Source of the DNA: DATBLE01 sp963764565
Lineage (GTDB): Bacteria > Actinomycetota > Thermoleophilia > Gaiellales > Gaiellaceae
Assembly: GCA_963764565.1 (NCBI GenBank)
Contig: CAVXTD010000022.1
Coordinates: forward strand, 10,662 to 74,661
Direction: 5' to 3'
Length of the DNA: 64,000 nt
Below the pieces are notes generated by a model. It saw only the letters and a list, made by a program, of their open reading frames with translations. It was not told the origin of the DNA and did not search any database. Shown in pieces: positions 63,432 to 64,000 of this stretch (positions within the stretch are counted from its first letter, which is position 1; each line of letters opens with the position of its first letter). The position numbers were made by a program, and so were the translations under genes.

Positions 63432-64000
63432 GTGAAGTCGCTCGCGGCCGACGTCAAGGCGACCTACACGGACGGGGCCCGCAGGCTCGCCTCCCGCTCG
63501 ATTGCGAGCCTGGCGCGCACGCGCGTGACTCCGACGATGCTGACCACGGCAGGCGTCACGCTCTGCGCGGCCGCCTCGGCCCTCGTCTACTTCGAGTACC
63601 GCAACGAATGGCTGTTCTTCTGGGCCGGCGCGATCGTGTTCGTGATCGGCTCCGTGCTCGACATCCTCGACGGCGCTCTGGCGCGGGCCGGCGGCAAGTC
63701 GACCCCGTTCGGCGCGTTCCTCGACTCGACGACCGACCGGATCGGCGAGGCGTTCATGCTCGGCGCGATCGCCCTCGCGCTCATTCGCGACGGCAACGAG
63801 ACGGCGCTGCGTTCACGTTCGCCGCGCTCGCCGGCTCGTTCCTCGTCTCGTACACGCGCTCGAAGGCGGAGGCGCTCGGCCTGAAGGGAGACGTCGGCAT
63901 CGGCTGGCGCGCCGAGCGCGTGGTCGTGATCACGGGCGGCCTGGTCTTCGCCCCGTGGGGCGGGCTCCAGTGGGCGATCTACGTCCTGGCCGCAACCGCG
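63432..64000 (+). CDS. CDP-alcohol phosphatidyltransferase, frameshifted, cut by window end
   Basis: From GTG 63432 the protein shows the CDP-OH-P motif DILDGALARAGGKSTPFGAF then LDSTTD (D-x2-DG-x2-AR-x8-G-x3-D-x3-D), with catalytic Asp residues, flanked by hydrophobic segments. A base is missing near 63807; AFTFAALAGSFLVSYTRSKAE and RAERVVVITGG continue to the edge. The family makes phosphatidylglycerol-phosphate or phosphatidylinositol-phosphate; the N-terminal KATYTDGARRLA favours the latter, an inference. Confidence 0.85.

Overview
The window is chromosomal DNA of a high-GC Gram-positive bacterium, most probably an actinomycete-type organism of the Thermoleophilia (Gaiella/Solirubrobacter relatives); that placement is an inference. 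It rests on the CysO-CysM-Mec cysteine route, the dnaK-grpE-dnaJ-hspR-clpB heat-shock operon, the DUF501/FtsB pair near enolase, an actinobacterial-type LexA box and many GTG/TTG starts. There is no rRNA, CRISPR array, intact insertion sequence or prophage. One tRNA (Gln) is present. Genes are packed tightly, with many 4-nt ATGA/GTGA overlaps within operons and, unusually, five convergent pairs whose TAG stop codons interlock as CTAG.

Layout. 1-3.0 kb: an E1-like/rhodanese activator, sulfur carrier CysO, CysM and the JAMM protease Mec form a cysteine-synthesis operon. 3.0-10.2 kb: cupredoxin, hydrolases, MFS exporter, decayed alcohol dehydrogenase and sugar-binding-protein genes, RraA-like aldolase and a CBS-domain membrane protein. 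10.2-13.2 kb: LexA-box radical SAM gene, a response regulator/kinase pair and a small metallopeptidase. 13.2-17.3 kb: flavoprotein, VOC protein, anti-sigma factor and a 7Fe ferredoxin interrupted by a 312-residue intein. 17.3-21.3 kb: cytochrome c maturation genes (ccdA, ccmH, tlpA), L,D-transpeptidase, glycerophosphodiesterase. 21.3-25.4 kb: small membrane proteins, DUF501, FtsB and an orphan secreted protein in a less GC-rich patch. 25.4-44 kb: one long minus-strand housekeeping block (pyk, eno, mazG, two PPIases, mfd, pth, L25, prs, glmU, tRNA-Gln, ispE, rsmA, tatD, metG, M23-like protein, rsmI). 44-51.6 kb: ROK kinase, LCP protein, GT-C transferase and small genes. 51.6-58.2 kb: heat-shock operon read from a clear promoter upstream of dnaK. 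58.2-64 kb: tandem M29 aminopeptidases, ATP-grasp protein, moaA, PAP2 phosphatase and a CDP-alcohol phosphatidyltransferase cut by the window end.

At least a dozen genes, including ones expected to be essential (pth, prs, clpB, moaA), carry a single-base frameshift with both halves otherwise well conserved. This looks more like indel error in the assembly than gene decay, so I annotate them as full-length loci and mark the shift. The main exception is the alcohol dehydrogenase at 6.8-7.2 kb, which has lost its core.

The most striking object is the ferredoxin intein. It sits immediately before the second cysteine of the CxxCxxC cluster motif, so no [4Fe-4S] site can form until the protein splices.
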